Shown one piece after another: positions 1 to 7,433 of a stretch of 11,135 bases of DNA; the first letter of the stretch is position 1; each line of letters begins with the position of its first letter. A program made the translations under genes and the position numbers. The DNA is taken from positions 1 to 11,135 of the forward strand of contig JAQUEL010000067.1 in assembly GCA_028685295.1 (NCBI GenBank), in the 5' to 3' direction. Below the pieces are notes generated by a model, which saw nothing but the letters and a program-made list of their open reading frames with translations, had not been told where the DNA came from and did no database searches. The stretch is from a bacterium. GTDB lineage: Bacteria; UBP13; UBA5359.

Positions 1-1160
1 TTCGATGTTTTGGTGAATTGTTGTTGATTAATGACGATACCCCGGCAAGTAAAGCCGGCGGACAACCCAAGCGGAATGACATACTCCTCCAGGCATACGC
101 ACCCTCGCCTCACCTCTCCAACTTCAAAAGCCACCCAGCCGCCGGGACGAGTAATACGATAAAGCTCCTGAAAAACACTGCCCATGCTCTCTGACCAATC
201 GTCGATAGAGGAGGTCACGGTCATACTCTCTCCTACTATCCCGGCATCTATTCCGTTAAACCAGCAACGCAACCAGTTATCCGTCGCGTATCGGACTACA
301 TTCAAAAACGGCGGAGAGGTTACCGTCAGAGCTACGGAGGCATCGGCCGCCTCGGGAACACGGCCGGCATCCCGACAGGTAAAGAGGGCTGAAGCGGCCA
401 TAGCTTTTAAGCGCGCAGCAATGCTTATATCGAGCCCCCTGAGAAGAGAAGCCGTTTTTCGCAGGATAAGGGCCCTAGTATTGCGATAAGAAGGCTGCTG
501 CCCTCTTTTGGCGTTAATCTTCAGTTGCGATTGCGGAGAAACCGCCTGATTGGGCGGCAAGGTATAAACGGAGAAGAACCCCGATGAATGGCCGGTAAGG
601 CGATTGGTTGCTACCATCCTTATCCAGCGGTCAATGTAATCCTCTTCGCCTGTCGTAGTACGCTGCGCCAGATAGCGTTGCAAGGAAACTATCTCGGCTT
701 CAGTGCGGGAATGATAGAACATAGAGAGATCTATGTCCGCTTTTAGAGAGTAGTCGTAATTTATCTCTTCCAGCCGCTGCGCTACAGCCTCCATATCCGG
801 AGGATTGAGCCGCGGCCTGGTCAGCATAGCTGCCAGTGGATTAACATCGTTGCCGATCACTTGCCTCTCCAGGGAAGCAGCCTCTATAAGGGTTGTTCCC
901 CGGCCCATGAAGGGATCATAGACCGTATCCCGCTTTCGAGTAAAAAGCTCTATGAAAAAGCGAGGCAGTTGCGGCTTGAAGCAGGCGCGATAGGAAATCT
1001 CGTGCAGCGATAAACCACGGCGTTGAGCCGCAGTCCAGAATTCATTGATATAGCGAGGAATCTTGCAGCTGCCGACAACAAGCTCGTCGACCACCGTACG
1101 ACGGGTACCGTCAAGGGTGAACTCCGTCAGATACCGTTCAAAATCCTGGAAAACAGGCAT
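1..1160 (-). CDS. DNA methyltransferase (N4-cytosine or N6-adenine type), 3' end cut by the window edge
   Basis: Likely transfers a methyl group from AdoMet to an exocyclic amino group in DNA. About 386 residues are visible in one uninterrupted frame, ending at the left edge within a conserved C-terminal stretch (INQQQFTKTS), so probably only a short tail is missing. Seen: the AdoMet-binding motif DPFMGRGTTLIEA from residue 82, and the catalytic motif TSPPF at residues 281-285. About 190 residues lie between them, a likely target-recognition region, so the order is binding motif, recognition region, catalytic motif. Start: ATG at 1160 fits family length but has a poor ribosome binding site; an in-frame TTG at 1226, with AGG 9 nt upstream, is the alternative. 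It follows leuD by 92 nt (26 nt with the TTG start) and is the last visible gene of the leftward operon. No restriction endonuclease is visible. Target sequence and methylated base cannot be read from this. Confidence 0.85.
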   Translation of the reverse strand, partial: MPVFQDFERYLTEFTLDGTRRTVVDELVVGSCKIPRYINEFWTAAQRRGLSLHEISYRACFKPQLPRFFIELFTRKRDTVYDPFMGRGTTLIEAASLERQVIGNDVNPLAAMLTRPRLNPPDMEAVAQRLEEINYDYSLKADIDLSMFYHSRTEAEIVSLQRYLAQRTTTGEEDYIDRWIRMVATNRLTGHSSGFFSVYTLPPNQAVSPQSQLKINAKRGQQPSYRNTRALILRKTASLLRGLDISIAARLKAMAASALFTCRDAGRVPEAADASVALTVTSPPFLNVVRYATDNWLRCWFNGIDAGIVGESMTVTSSIDDWSESMGSVFQELYRITRPGGWVAFEVGEVRRGCVCLEEYVIPLGLSAGFTCRGIVINQQQFTKTS

Positions 1161-1252
1161 AGCATCTGCCGGGTGCTCTTCCTGGTGTTCCTGATAAAGG
1201 CCCTGCTGCCTGCTGCCGGCTGTCAAGAATGTAGACCTGCTTTCATATTCTT

Positions 1253-1750
1253 TTATAGGTTGAATGTGCCGTGCTTACGGAAATGGGCCGGCAGTCCGCC
1301 GTCATTGAGTATTGTGATCATGACCTCCGGCAGAGGTTTGACGGCTATCTCTCTTCTTTGCGTCAGATTTCTGATGATACCTTTGCTCAGATCAACGACG
1401 AGTTCATCACCGGAATTTATAGCATCGGTATCGCATTCCACTACCGGCAGACCGATATTAATAGCATTGCGATAGAAAATACGAGCAAAGGACTTGGCTA
1501 ACACAGCTCCGATACCGGCACATTTGATGGCTTGAGGTGCCTGCTCACGTGAGGAGCCACAGCCGAAATTGCTGCCGGCGACGATAAAATCGCCGGGGGT
1601 TATCTTGCTGTAGAAATCAGGATCCAGGTCCTCCATGACATACTTGGCCAATTCGTTCATATCCAGGGTCTTGAATTTATGGCGCCCGGAAATTATGTAA
1701 TCGGTATTGACGTCGTTACCAAATTTATGCGATCTTCCTTTGAGTTCCAT
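1253..1750 (-). CDS. leuD: 3-isopropylmalate dehydratase-family small subunit (LeuD-type)
   Basis: Swivelling small subunit of a LeuCD/aconitase-family hydro-lyase, cytoplasmic, which closes the active site over the iron-sulfur cluster held by LeuC. The protein has 165 residues, typical of the short archaeal-type LeuD. Seen: KFGNDVNTDYII near the N-terminus, the signature GSNFGCGSSREQAP at residues 59-72, and a GLPVVEC strand near 100. Start: ATG at 1750 has GAGGTG six bases upstream; a GTG at 1759 overlaps the leuC stop (GTGA) but has no good ribosome binding site. Odd: the substrate-recognition loop reads SGRHKFKT where leucine-pathway enzymes, as I recall them, have an ARYLNT-like sequence. 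The substrate may therefore be isopropylmalate, homoaconitate/aconitate or dimethylmalate. No leuA or leuB is in view. Family is sure; substrate is not. Confidence 0.9.
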   Translation of the reverse strand: MELKGRSHKFGNDVNTDYIISGRHKFKTLDMNELAKYVMEDLDPDFYSKITPGDFIVAGSNFGCGSSREQAPQAIKCAGIGAVLAKSFARIFYRNAINIGLPVVECDTDAINSGDELVVDLSKGIIRNLTQRREIAVKPLPEVMITILNDGGLPAHFRKHGTFNL

Positions 1751-1755
1751 CTTTT

Positions 1756-3012
1756 TCACCTCACGTACCGACGGGGGTCGGTGATTTTTCCGTTCAGAGC
1801 CGAAGCGGCCACGGTGGCCGGAGAGCCTAGATAGACAAAAGCCCTGTTGTTGCCCATGCGCCCCTTGAAGTTGCGATTGGCAGTAGAAATGACGTTCTCT
1901 CCGTCGGATGGAACTCCGTTATGTGTTCCTACGCATGGCCCGCAACCGGGCGTGACCACGGCCGCACCGGCTTCCACCAGCGCCTGGATAACGCCTCTGT
2001 TCATAGCTTCCAGGTAGACCCGTCGGGAAGAGGGGGCCACTATAAAACGGACATCGGGGTCGATCTTCTTGCCGCGCACTATCTCGGCGGCTATGGTCAG
2101 GTCCTCAAGACGCCCGTTGGTGCAGGTGCCCAGCATGGCCTGCTGTATGGGCGTACCCTCCACCTCTTCTATGGGAGATACGTTATCCACCGTGTGCGGC
2201 CTGGCCACCTGCGGCCCTATCTTGGAGGCATCGTACTCTTTGACTTTGGCGTAAACCGCATCGGCATCCGCCGCTACGGGCTGCGGCACTCTGTTGGAGT
2301 GTGCCTTTATCCAGGCTTCCGTCTTGGCGTCGGCCTCCATCAGGCCGGCCTTGGCACCCATCTCGATAGCCATATTGGAGATGGTGAAGCGTGCCTCTAC
2401 ACTTAAGGCATCTATAGCCTCTCCCACGTACTCCGCCGCCATGTAGGTGGCGCCGTCGGCGGTGACATCGCCTACCAGGTAAAGGATAAGATCCTTTGCA
2501 TAGACCCCCGGCCCCAGTTTGCCGTTGACCTGGAACTTGAAGGTCTCGGGGACCTTGAACCACAGCTTGCCGGAGATCATACCGGCCGCCAGATCGGTGG
2601 ATCCCACGCCGGTGGAGAAGACGTTGATGGCACCGTAGGAGCAGGTATGCGAATCGGCCCCTATGACCAGATCGCCGCTGACCACATGTCCTTGCTCGGG
2701 CATAAGCTGATGACAGACACCGCAGCCGATATCATATAGCTTTATGCCTTTATCGGCGGTGAATTCACGCATCAGCTTGTGCAGGGCTGATACTCCCTCC
2801 AGCGGACTGGGAGCGCTGTGATCTATGACCATAGCTACCTTGCCGGTATCAAAGACCTTCTCACCTCCCATATCATTGAAGGCCCGTATAGCCAAAGGAG
2901 AGGTTCCATCCTGTCCCATAACAAAATCGAGATCCGCCACCACTATTTCATCGGCATGAGCATCTGTGCCGCTATGGCGACCGAGAATTTTTTCCGCTAT
3001 CGTCTTCCCCAT
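1756..3012 (-). CDS. leuC: 3-isopropylmalate dehydratase-family large subunit (LeuC-type)
   Basis: Large catalytic subunit of a [4Fe-4S] hydro-lyase that isomerises a hydroxy acid by dehydration and rehydration, with LeuD as partner; cytoplasmic and oxygen-sensitive. The length of 418 residues matches the archaeal-type LeuC rather than the longer proteobacterial form. Seen: VIGADSHTCSYGA at 116-128, a family signature, and the three cluster cysteines C297 (LGTCTNG), C357 and C360 (PGCGPCVG). Start: ATG at 3012 shares a base with the gatB stop (TGATG), with GGGAGA about 7 nt upstream, so translation is probably coupled to gatB. Its stop lies directly before leuD. Coupling to an amidotransferase gene rather than to leuA/leuB is unusual. 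Substrate could be isopropylmalate, homoaconitate, aconitate or 2,3-dimethylmalate. Confidence 0.92.
   Translation of the reverse strand: MGKTIAEKILGRHSGTDAHADEIVVADLDFVMGQDGTSPLAIRAFNDMGGEKVFDTGKVAMVIDHSAPSPLEGVSALHKLMREFTADKGIKLYDIGCGVCHQLMPEQGHVVSGDLVIGADSHTCSYGAINVFSTGVGSTDLAAGMISGKLWFKVPETFKFQVNGKLGPGVYAKDLILYLVGDVTADGATYMAAEYVGEAIDALSVEARFTISNMAIEMGAKAGLMEADAKTEAWIKAHSNRVPQPVAADADAVYAKVKEYDASKIGPQVARPHTVDNVSPIEEVEGTPIQQAMLGTCTNGRLEDLTIAAEIVRGKKIDPDVRFIVAPSSRRVYLEAMNRGVIQALVEAGAAVVTPGCGPCVGTHNGVPSDGENVISTANRNFKGRMGNNRAFVYLGSPATVAASALNGKITDPRRYVR
1757..1762 (-). promoter_or_regulatory. Ribosome binding site deciding the leuD start
   Basis: GAGGTG on the minus strand, six bases before the ATG at 1750. 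It overlaps the leuC stop codon and is the reason for preferring ATG 1750 over the GTG at 1759. Confidence 0.7.
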
Positions 3013-4430
3013 CAGAGTTTCTCCCTTAACAACTTATTGACCATGGCCGGATTAGCCTGGCCCCGGGTCTCTTTCATTACCTGCCCCACCAGGAAGCCCA
3101 GTGCAGCTTCTTTGCCGGCCCGAAAATCTTCCGCCACTTTGGAATTGGCCGCTATAACGCCTTCAATAATACCGGATAGTGCTGCTTCGTCACTTATTTG
3201 AGCCATACCTCTGTCAGCCACTATCTTTGATGGAGTCTTGCCGGTGTGGAAAGATTCCTCAAAGACCTCTTTGGCACTCTTAAGGTTTATAGTCCCCTTA
3301 TCTACCAGGGCTATGATCTCAGCCAATACCTCGGGTGTCATATGGGATTGCTCCAAGCTTTGGCCGGTTTCATTGAGCAGGCGCATCAGTTCACCCATGA
3401 TCCAATTGCTGACAACCTTGTAATCATGACTTATAGCCGCTACCTTATCGAAGAAATCGCCTATTTCTTTTGATTCGGTCAGAACTCCGGCATCGTAAGC
3501 CGGCAGGCCGTAAGCCGCTATAAAACGCTCCCGCCTGGCCTGCGGCAACTCAGGCAATGCAGCGGCCATTCTATTTAGCCAGGCATCGTCAACCACCACC
3601 CGAACAAGATCTGCCTCGGAGAAGTAACGATAATCATGGGCCTCCTCTTTGGAACGCATGGAGATGGTAGTCCCACTGGCCTCATCCCAGCGCCTGGTCT
3701 CCTGGATAACGGTACCACCCTCGTCCAGTATCTGCGATTGCCGCTCTATTTCATAAGCTACGCCGCGCTGAACGGCCCTGATGGAGTTGATATTTTTCAA
3801 CTCTGCCTTGACACCGAACTCTTTAGCTCCATGCAATCTCAGAGATATATTGGGCTCGCAGCGTAACGATCCCTCCTCCATATTACCGTCACACACACCG
3901 ATATAGCGCAAAATACTACGCAATTCGGTAATATAGGCTGCCGCCTCTTCGGCTGAGCGAATATCCGGCTCGGTGACTATCTCCATCAGCGATGCCCCTC
4001 CCCGGTTGTAATCCACCAGACTGAAGGGTTCGCCTTCGATGTGCACCAGCTTACCGGCATCCTCCTCCAGATGAATGCGCCTGATTTTTATACGCCGGCT
4101 GCCGTCCATGATATCCAGATAGCCCCTTTCGCCCAGCGGCTGATCATCCTGCGATATTTGATAAGCCTTGGGTAGATCGGGATAGAAATAGTTCTTCCTG
4201 GCAAAGATACTCTCTCGGGCTACCGTGCAATTAAGCGCCAATGCCGTGGTAATAATGTGATCTACCGCCTTGCGGTTCATTACCGGCAGTGAGCCGGGGA
4301 AACCGAGACAGATGGGGCAACACTGGCTATTGGGCTCAGCACCGAACTCCGTGCTGCATCCGCAGAAGAGCTTGCTCTTCGTCAGCAACTGCGCATGTAT
4401 CTCCATTCCTATAACAACTTCGTACTTCAT
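3012..4430 (-). CDS. gatB: Aspartyl/glutamyl-tRNA(Asn/Gln) amidotransferase subunit B
   Basis: Kinase and tRNA-binding subunit of GatCAB. It activates misacylated Glu-tRNA(Gln) or Asp-tRNA(Asn) with ATP and receives ammonia from GatA to make Gln-tRNA(Gln) or Asn-tRNA(Asn). The protein has 472 residues, the usual length. Seen: the N-terminal [13 protein letters not shown], a cysteine cluster C23/C25/C38/C41 of the zinc-site type, [18 protein letters not shown] near 77-94, [12 protein letters not shown] near 186-196, KNINS near 212, and a C-terminal YqeY-like tail. Start: ATG at 4430 has AGGGAG seven bases upstream; a GTG two codons earlier is less likely. Odd: the stretch usually YRYFPEPDLPP reads [11 protein letters not shown] at 267-277. 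It is separated from gatA by about 124 nt, the only loose junction in the gat-leu block, and overlaps leuC by one base. Confidence 0.96.
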   Translation of the reverse strand: MKYEVVIGMEIHAQLLTKSKLFCGCSTEFGAEPNSQCCPICLGFPGSLPVMNRKAVDHIITTALALNCTVARESIFARKNYFYPDLPKAYQISQDDQPLGERGYLDIMDGSRRIKIRRIHLEEDAGKLVHIEGEPFSLVDYNRGGASLMEIVTEPDIRSAEEAAAYITELRSILRYIGVCDGNMEEGSLRCEPNISLRLHGAKEFGVKAELKNINSIRAVQRGVAYEIERQSQILDEGGTVIQETRRWDEASGTTISMRSKEEAHDYRYFSEADLVRVVVDDAWLNRMAAALPELPQARRERFIAAYGLPAYDAGVLTESKEIGDFFDKVAAISHDYKVVSNWIMGELMRLLNETGQSLEQSHMTPEVLAEIIALVDKGTINLKSAKEVFEESFHTGKTPSKIVADRGMAQISDEAALSGIIEGVIAANSKVAEDFRAGKEAALGFLVGQVMKETRGQANPAMVNKLLREKL

Positions 4431-4436
4431 AATCAC

Positions 4437-4554
4437 TCTCCCTACCCCTCCAATGCGCCCTGCCGGCGCGGTTGCCGGTTATTGGTTTAGGGCTTCCTAA
4501 GCCTTCAGGCCTGCTCCTCTTCCTCTTTCTGATGCTGTTAAAATGCTATTGGCG
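4437..4554 (-). other. Spacer between gatA and gatB with two small stem-loops
   Basis: This is the one sizeable gap in a tightly packed operon. On the minus strand it carries a purine-rich tract (AAAGAGGAAGAGGAG) resembling a strong ribosome binding site but with no open frame after it. It is followed by a GGCTT-AGG-AAGCC stem-loop and a CCGGC-AACCGC-GCCGG stem-loop. The tract may be the mark of a lost small gene, or the hairpins may affect transcript processing or gatB expression. No U-run follows, so it is not an intrinsic terminator. Confidence 0.35.
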
Positions 4555-6018
4555 CTACCCCGCAAGTACAGCTCGGCGTTTGTGCCAATCCGTGCTCTGC
4601 TCATAAGCATATGCCACCCGCAGCATCGTGGTTTCATCAAACGGTTTGCCGATGATCTGCATCCCCATAGGTAAGCCGTTGTCAAAACCGCAGGGTACAG
4701 ACATGGCCGGCAATCCGGCCAAATTGGCGGGAATGGTACAAATATCCGACAAATACATTTGCAAAGGATCGTCGGCTCTCTTGCCGGCCTTGAAAGCTGT
4801 AGTCGGCGTCACGGGAGAGACCAACAGATCTACCCGAGTAAAGGCACGGTCAAAATCGGCCTTTATCAGGGTGCGGACCTTCTGTGCCTTCAGATAAAAA
4901 GCATCGTAATATCCTGAACTGAGCACATATGTGCCCAACACAATACGCCTCTTGACCTCTGTTCCCAGGCCTTCGCTTCTGGTACGGATATACATATCAA
5001 GGATATCCTTTGCGCCAGAGGCGCGATAACCGTATTGAACCCCGTCATATCGGGCCATATTGGAACCGGCCTCGGCAGTAGCGAGGATATAGTAAACGGG
5101 CATGGAGTATTCCAGATGCGGCATGGAAATCTCCACACACTCAGCTCCCATGCCTGTCAGGAGATCTACCGCCGTATATATCGCCTCTCTGATGCTTGCA
5201 TCTATACCCTCATTGAAAAGCTCTCCGGGCAAACCTATGCGCAACCCTCTGATATCCTGCCCCAATCCGGTAGTATGGTCCGGCACGGGAATATCGGCGG
5301 AGGTGGAATCGCAGGCATCGTGTCCACTGAGAGCGTTCATCATAATAGCGCAATCATATACATCCCGGGTAATGGGCCCTATTTGATCCAGGGAACCGGC
5401 AAAGGCCACCAGACCATAACGTGAAACACGACCATAAGTAGGCTTCATGCCTACCACCCCGCAAAAAGATGCCGGCTGGCGGATAGATCCGCCGGTATCA
5501 GAACCGAGCGCCGCAGGAGATTCTCCGGCAGCCACAGCTGCGGCTGAGCCGCCACTGGAGCCTCCCGGCACATGACCCAAATTCCATGGATTACGAGTAA
5601 GCTTAAAAGCGGAGGTCTCTGTGGAGGAACCCATAGCGAACTCATCCAGATTGGTCTTGCCGATAAAGAGAGCTCCATCTTCAGCCAATTTCTCTACCAC
5701 CGTAGCATTATAGGGCGGAATATAATTCTCCAGCATTTTAGAAGAGCAGGTGTTAGGCACCCCAACCAGGCTCATATTATCCTTGATGGCCAGCGGTAAT
5801 CCCGTAAGGGGCGTTACGCCGCGCCCTTCGCTCCAGCGGTCTGCTGCTTTATGCACCTGCAATTCCGCTATATCAGGGGTAAGATTGACAAAGGCGCCAA
5901 CCTTGCTTTCAACCTCTTCTATTCTGCCGGCAAAGGAACCGTATATCTCCTGAACAGTAATATCTCCTTCGTGCAGCATCTTCCATAACTGATGCAGTGT
6001 CATGTCGTAAATATTCAT
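4555..6018 (-). CDS. gatA: Aspartyl/glutamyl-tRNA(Asn/Gln) amidotransferase subunit A
   Basis: Glutaminase subunit of GatCAB, which hydrolyses glutamine and channels ammonia to GatB. Amidase-signature protein of 487 residues, normal length. Seen: the Ser-cisSer-Lys catalytic set at the same numbering as reported for Staphylococcus GatA: K79 in [11 protein letters not shown]154 in [15 protein letters not shown] and S178 in [16 protein letters not shown]. Further conserved blocks are [15 protein letters not shown] (118-132) and [13 protein letters not shown] (191-203). Start: ATG at 6018 has GGAG eight bases upstream, formed from the gatC stop region, and lies 4 nt after the gatC stop. Its presence implies at least one of Gln-tRNA or Asn-tRNA is made by the indirect route here. 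No defects seen. Confidence 0.97.
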   Translation of the reverse strand: MNIYDMTLHQLWKMLHEGDITVQEIYGSFAGRIEEVESKVGAFVNLTPDIAELQVHKAADRWSEGRGVTPLTGLPLAIKDNMSLVGVPNTCSSKMLENYIPPYNATVVEKLAEDGALFIGKTNLDEFAMGSSTETSAFKLTRNPWNLGHVPGGSSGGSAAAVAAGESPAALGSDTGGSIRQPASFCGVVGMKPTYGRVSRYGLVAFAGSLDQIGPITRDVYDCAIMMNALSGHDACDSTSADIPVPDHTTGLGQDIRGLRIGLPGELFNEGIDASIREAIYTAVDLLTGMGAECVEISMPHLEYSMPVYYILATAEAGSNMARYDGVQYGYRASGAKDILDMYIRTRSEGLGTEVKRRIVLGTYVLSSGYYDAFYLKAQKVRTLIKADFDRAFTRVDLLVSPVTPTTAFKAGKRADDPLQMYLSDICTIPANLAGLPAMSVPCGFDNGLPMGMQIIGKPFDETTMLRVAYAYEQSTDWHKRRAVLAG

Positions 6019-6022
6019 GATA

Positions 6023-6310
6023 TCACTCCATTATCCGAGGAACGCTGAAATATCCATCTTCTCGATCAGGCGCATTGGCCAGCACCTCATCTATCGGCAA
6101 AGAGGACCTAACACTATCCTGCCGCAAGACGTTCTGCATTTGCAGAACATGAGATGTCGGCTCGACTTGCGAAGTATCAAGCTCATTAAGCTTCTCAAAC
6201 TGCTTAAATATCTGATTGAATTGCCTGGTAAACTCCTCAGCCTCCCTCTCGCTCAACGCCAGCCGGCTGAGAAAAGCCACATGTTCCACTTCTTTCCGGG
6301 AAACCTTCAT
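6023..6310 (-). CDS. gatC: Aspartyl/glutamyl-tRNA(Asn/Gln) amidotransferase subunit C
   Basis: Small belt subunit that wraps around GatA and steadies the GatA/GatB interface. The protein has 95 residues, typical for GatC. Seen: the N-terminal VSRKEVEHVAFLSRLALSE followed by a helical acidic stretch with FNQIF, and the C-terminal segment LANAPDREDGYFSVPRIME, both GatC hallmarks. Start: ATG at 6310 has GGGGTG six bases upstream; the GTG at 6319 and ATG at 6316 overlap or crowd that site. First gene of the leftward operon, about 23 nt after the predicted transcription start, and 4 nt before gatA. Confidence 0.95.
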   Translation of the reverse strand: MKVSRKEVEHVAFLSRLALSEREAEEFTRQFNQIFKQFEKLNELDTSQVEPTSHVLQMQNVLRQDSVRSSLPIDEVLANAPDREDGYFSVPRIME

Positions 6311-6316
6311 TGTCAT

Positions 6317-6322
6317 CACCCC
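6317..6322 (-). promoter_or_regulatory. Ribosome binding site deciding the gatC start
   Basis: GGGGTG on the minus strand, six bases before the ATG at 6310. Starts at 6316 or 6319 would lie on or against it. Confidence 0.65.
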
Positions 6323-6339
6323 GCTTAAAATCCGTCGTT

Positions 6340-6368
6340 ATTATAGCATTGACGATTTATCGGGGCAA
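6340..6368 (-). promoter_or_regulatory. Promoter of the gatCAB-leuCD-methyltransferase operon
   Basis: On the minus strand TTGCCC (6363-6368) and TATAAT (6340-6345) are spaced 17 bp apart, a near-consensus housekeeping promoter. Initiation near 6333 would give a leader of about 23 nt, too short for a T-box or riboswitch. The -35 lies 7 nt beyond the stop of the vapC relic. Confidence 0.75.
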
Positions 6369-6374
6369 GGAAAA

Positions 6375-6614
6375 TCAAAGCCAGAGTATATCCAGCTCTG
6401 ACTGCAGACACTCAAACTCTTTGTCGCCAGTAACTACCATGGCCCTAAGTTCCTGACCCAGAGCAGCTATAAAAGCATCTGCATAAAACATGCGGTTGCG
6501 GACCTTCAACCTGGCTGCCTGAACCGTCCGCTGCAGATTGTTCTCGGCAACCTGAATCGGCAATTGCTCCATTACAGCCAAAATAAGATCGGTCCGGCCT
6601 TCTGCAGCTTGGCT
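6375..6614 (-). pseudogene. VapC-like PIN-domain toxin, 5'-truncated relic
   Basis: C-terminal part of a PIN-domain ribonuclease of the VapC type. Seen: EQLPIQVA, then AARLKVRNRMFYADAFIAAL, which carries the conserved acidic residue of the third PIN motif (YADAF), then VVTGDKEF, with the last acidic residue, and the family-typical end LDILWL. The first half, with the initial catalytic aspartate, is absent, and no vapB antitoxin precedes it. The frame is open back to a TGA at 6617. A TTG at 6581 could start a 68-residue remnant, but that lacks half the active site. Just upstream, in the frame of the transposase relic, TLNYHEAK may be the displaced earlier part of the same PIN domain, suggesting a frameshift near 6600. 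Probably non-functional. Confidence 0.75.
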
Positions 6615-7043
6615 TCATGGTAATTCAGGGTTATGGCTTTGCCTTCCCGGTATTTCTCAAGGTTGGCAGGCTTAACGTCTACATGCTTCAATGCTCCAAG
6701 GATATGCGAAATATCTGCAAGCTGGATATTCTCCGGTGAGAGTATCCTAGCCTCTACCGCCAGCTTCATCAGATTGTCAAAGGGCACTCTCTCCAAACCG
6801 GCGGTAATAAGCTTGCTCCTGAATTTTACCAGAACGGTCCGGTCAAACCCCTCGTAGTCCAAAGCAAGATTCAGAGCATATTTCCAGCACAGATCGTATT
6901 TAAGCCTCTCTATTGCTTCATAGTCGGAGACATCATCATGCCGTTATAATATGAGCGTTCCAGCCATAATTGTTCAGCAAATCCGGGGCTATGCACTCCA
7001 AATCGAAGAATAGAGACTGGGTGTTGTTACGCTTGGTGATCAT
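6572..7043 (-). pseudogene. Transposase relic (IS1182-like DDE type), frameshifted and internally deleted
   Basis: Two pieces in different frames. The first starts at ATG 7043 with GGGAGA upstream: a 35-residue opening MITKRNNTQSLFFDLE..., ending at a TGA at 6936. The second, open from 6943, continues DDVSDYEAIERLKYDLCWKY, then LALDYEGFDRTVLVKFRSKL, then GLERVPFDNLMKLAVEA. This matches from memory the N-terminal region of IS1182-type transposases before the catalytic domain. Several dozen residues seem missing between the pieces, and everything after roughly residue 120 of the second piece, including all DDE catalytic residues, is gone. The second piece runs on into sequence that looks like the VapC relic, making a chimeric frame that ends at 6572. 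No flanking target duplication could be identified. Family assignment is from motif memory. Confidence 0.7.
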
Positions 7044-7346
7044 AATATTCTCCCAGTGGAATTAGCGATAACTTACCTGTATATTTTACCACAAAAAGTC
7101 CTGAGATGCCCGTATTTATGCGCCTTTTATGCAATTGTCAATATGCCGAACCAGCCCTCTGAGAGTTGAATATTTGAACGAGAGCCAGGGGATTCAGCAC
7201 TGTCCTCCTAGATGAAAGAACAGATAAGCCCGGTTATATCAATGGCGACCTGCTGTAAAACGACGAATGCAATCTGTAAATTTTCATACCGCTTAAAAGC
7301 ATTGAAACATGCTTGAGAAGCGGGTTTCGAGGTATTAAAAACTATA
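7044..7346. other. Intergenic scar without an intact gene
   Basis: No intact gene, tRNA or riboswitch seen. Minus-strand sequence just upstream of the transposase start, GGGCATCTCAGGACTTTTTG (ending near 7090), resembles an insertion-sequence end, but no matching inverted copy occurs in the window. A minus-strand open stretch that may be another transposase tail covers its right part. Confidence 0.5.
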
Positions 7347-7366
7347 TAGACAGCACCCTTGCACTA
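7208..7366 (-). pseudogene. Possible C-terminal fragment of a second transposase
   Basis: An open minus-strand frame with no start codon encodes about 50 residues, including SQACFNAFKRYENLQ and a hydrophobic tail ending LICSFI before a TAG at 7208-7210. The CFxxFxRYE pattern recalls the last helix of DDE transposases of the IS4/IS1634 kind. It overlaps the speD promoter on the opposite strand and is not expected to be expressed. The pattern is short and the identification weak. Confidence 0.25.
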
Positions 7367-7375
7367 TGCTAGAAT
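7347..7375 (+). promoter_or_regulatory. Promoter of the speD-dhs-speB operon
   Basis: TAGACA (7347-7352) and TAGAAT (7370-7375), 17 bp apart, with TG one base before the -10 (extended -10). Each hexamer matches consensus at five of six positions. Initiation near 7382 leaves a leader of about 52 nt, with no SAM-riboswitch-like structure seen. Confidence 0.75.
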
Positions 7376-7433
7376 ATGCTGGTATTTTTATACAAACGAT
7401 TGCCTGTATTCTTTGATTGCGGCGGAGGTTGGA

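Noticed and set aside
184-489. Plus-strand 101-codon open frame at the left
   Set aside because: It is antisense to the methyltransferase frame, which is uninterrupted and carries motifs.
1023-1501. Plus-strand open frames of 150 and 76 codons across the leuD end
   Set aside because: They lie opposite leuD and the methyltransferase start, have no ribosome binding site and no recognisable motifs; they are shadows of minus-strand codon use.
6311-6339. T-box or leader peptide before gatC
   Set aside because: The predicted leader is only about 23 nt, and no stem or antiterminator sequence is seen.
6375-6581. Intact small VapC toxin of 68 residues
   Set aside because: It lacks the N-terminal half of the PIN fold with its first catalytic aspartate, and there is no antitoxin gene.
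7081-7140. Short plus-strand frame beginning ATGCCCGTATTTATG
   Set aside because: It has only 18 codons, no ribosome binding site and no homology signal.
7376-7433. Riboswitch or attenuator in the speD leader
   Set aside because: The leader is about 52 nt with no convincing stem, too short for a SAM riboswitch.
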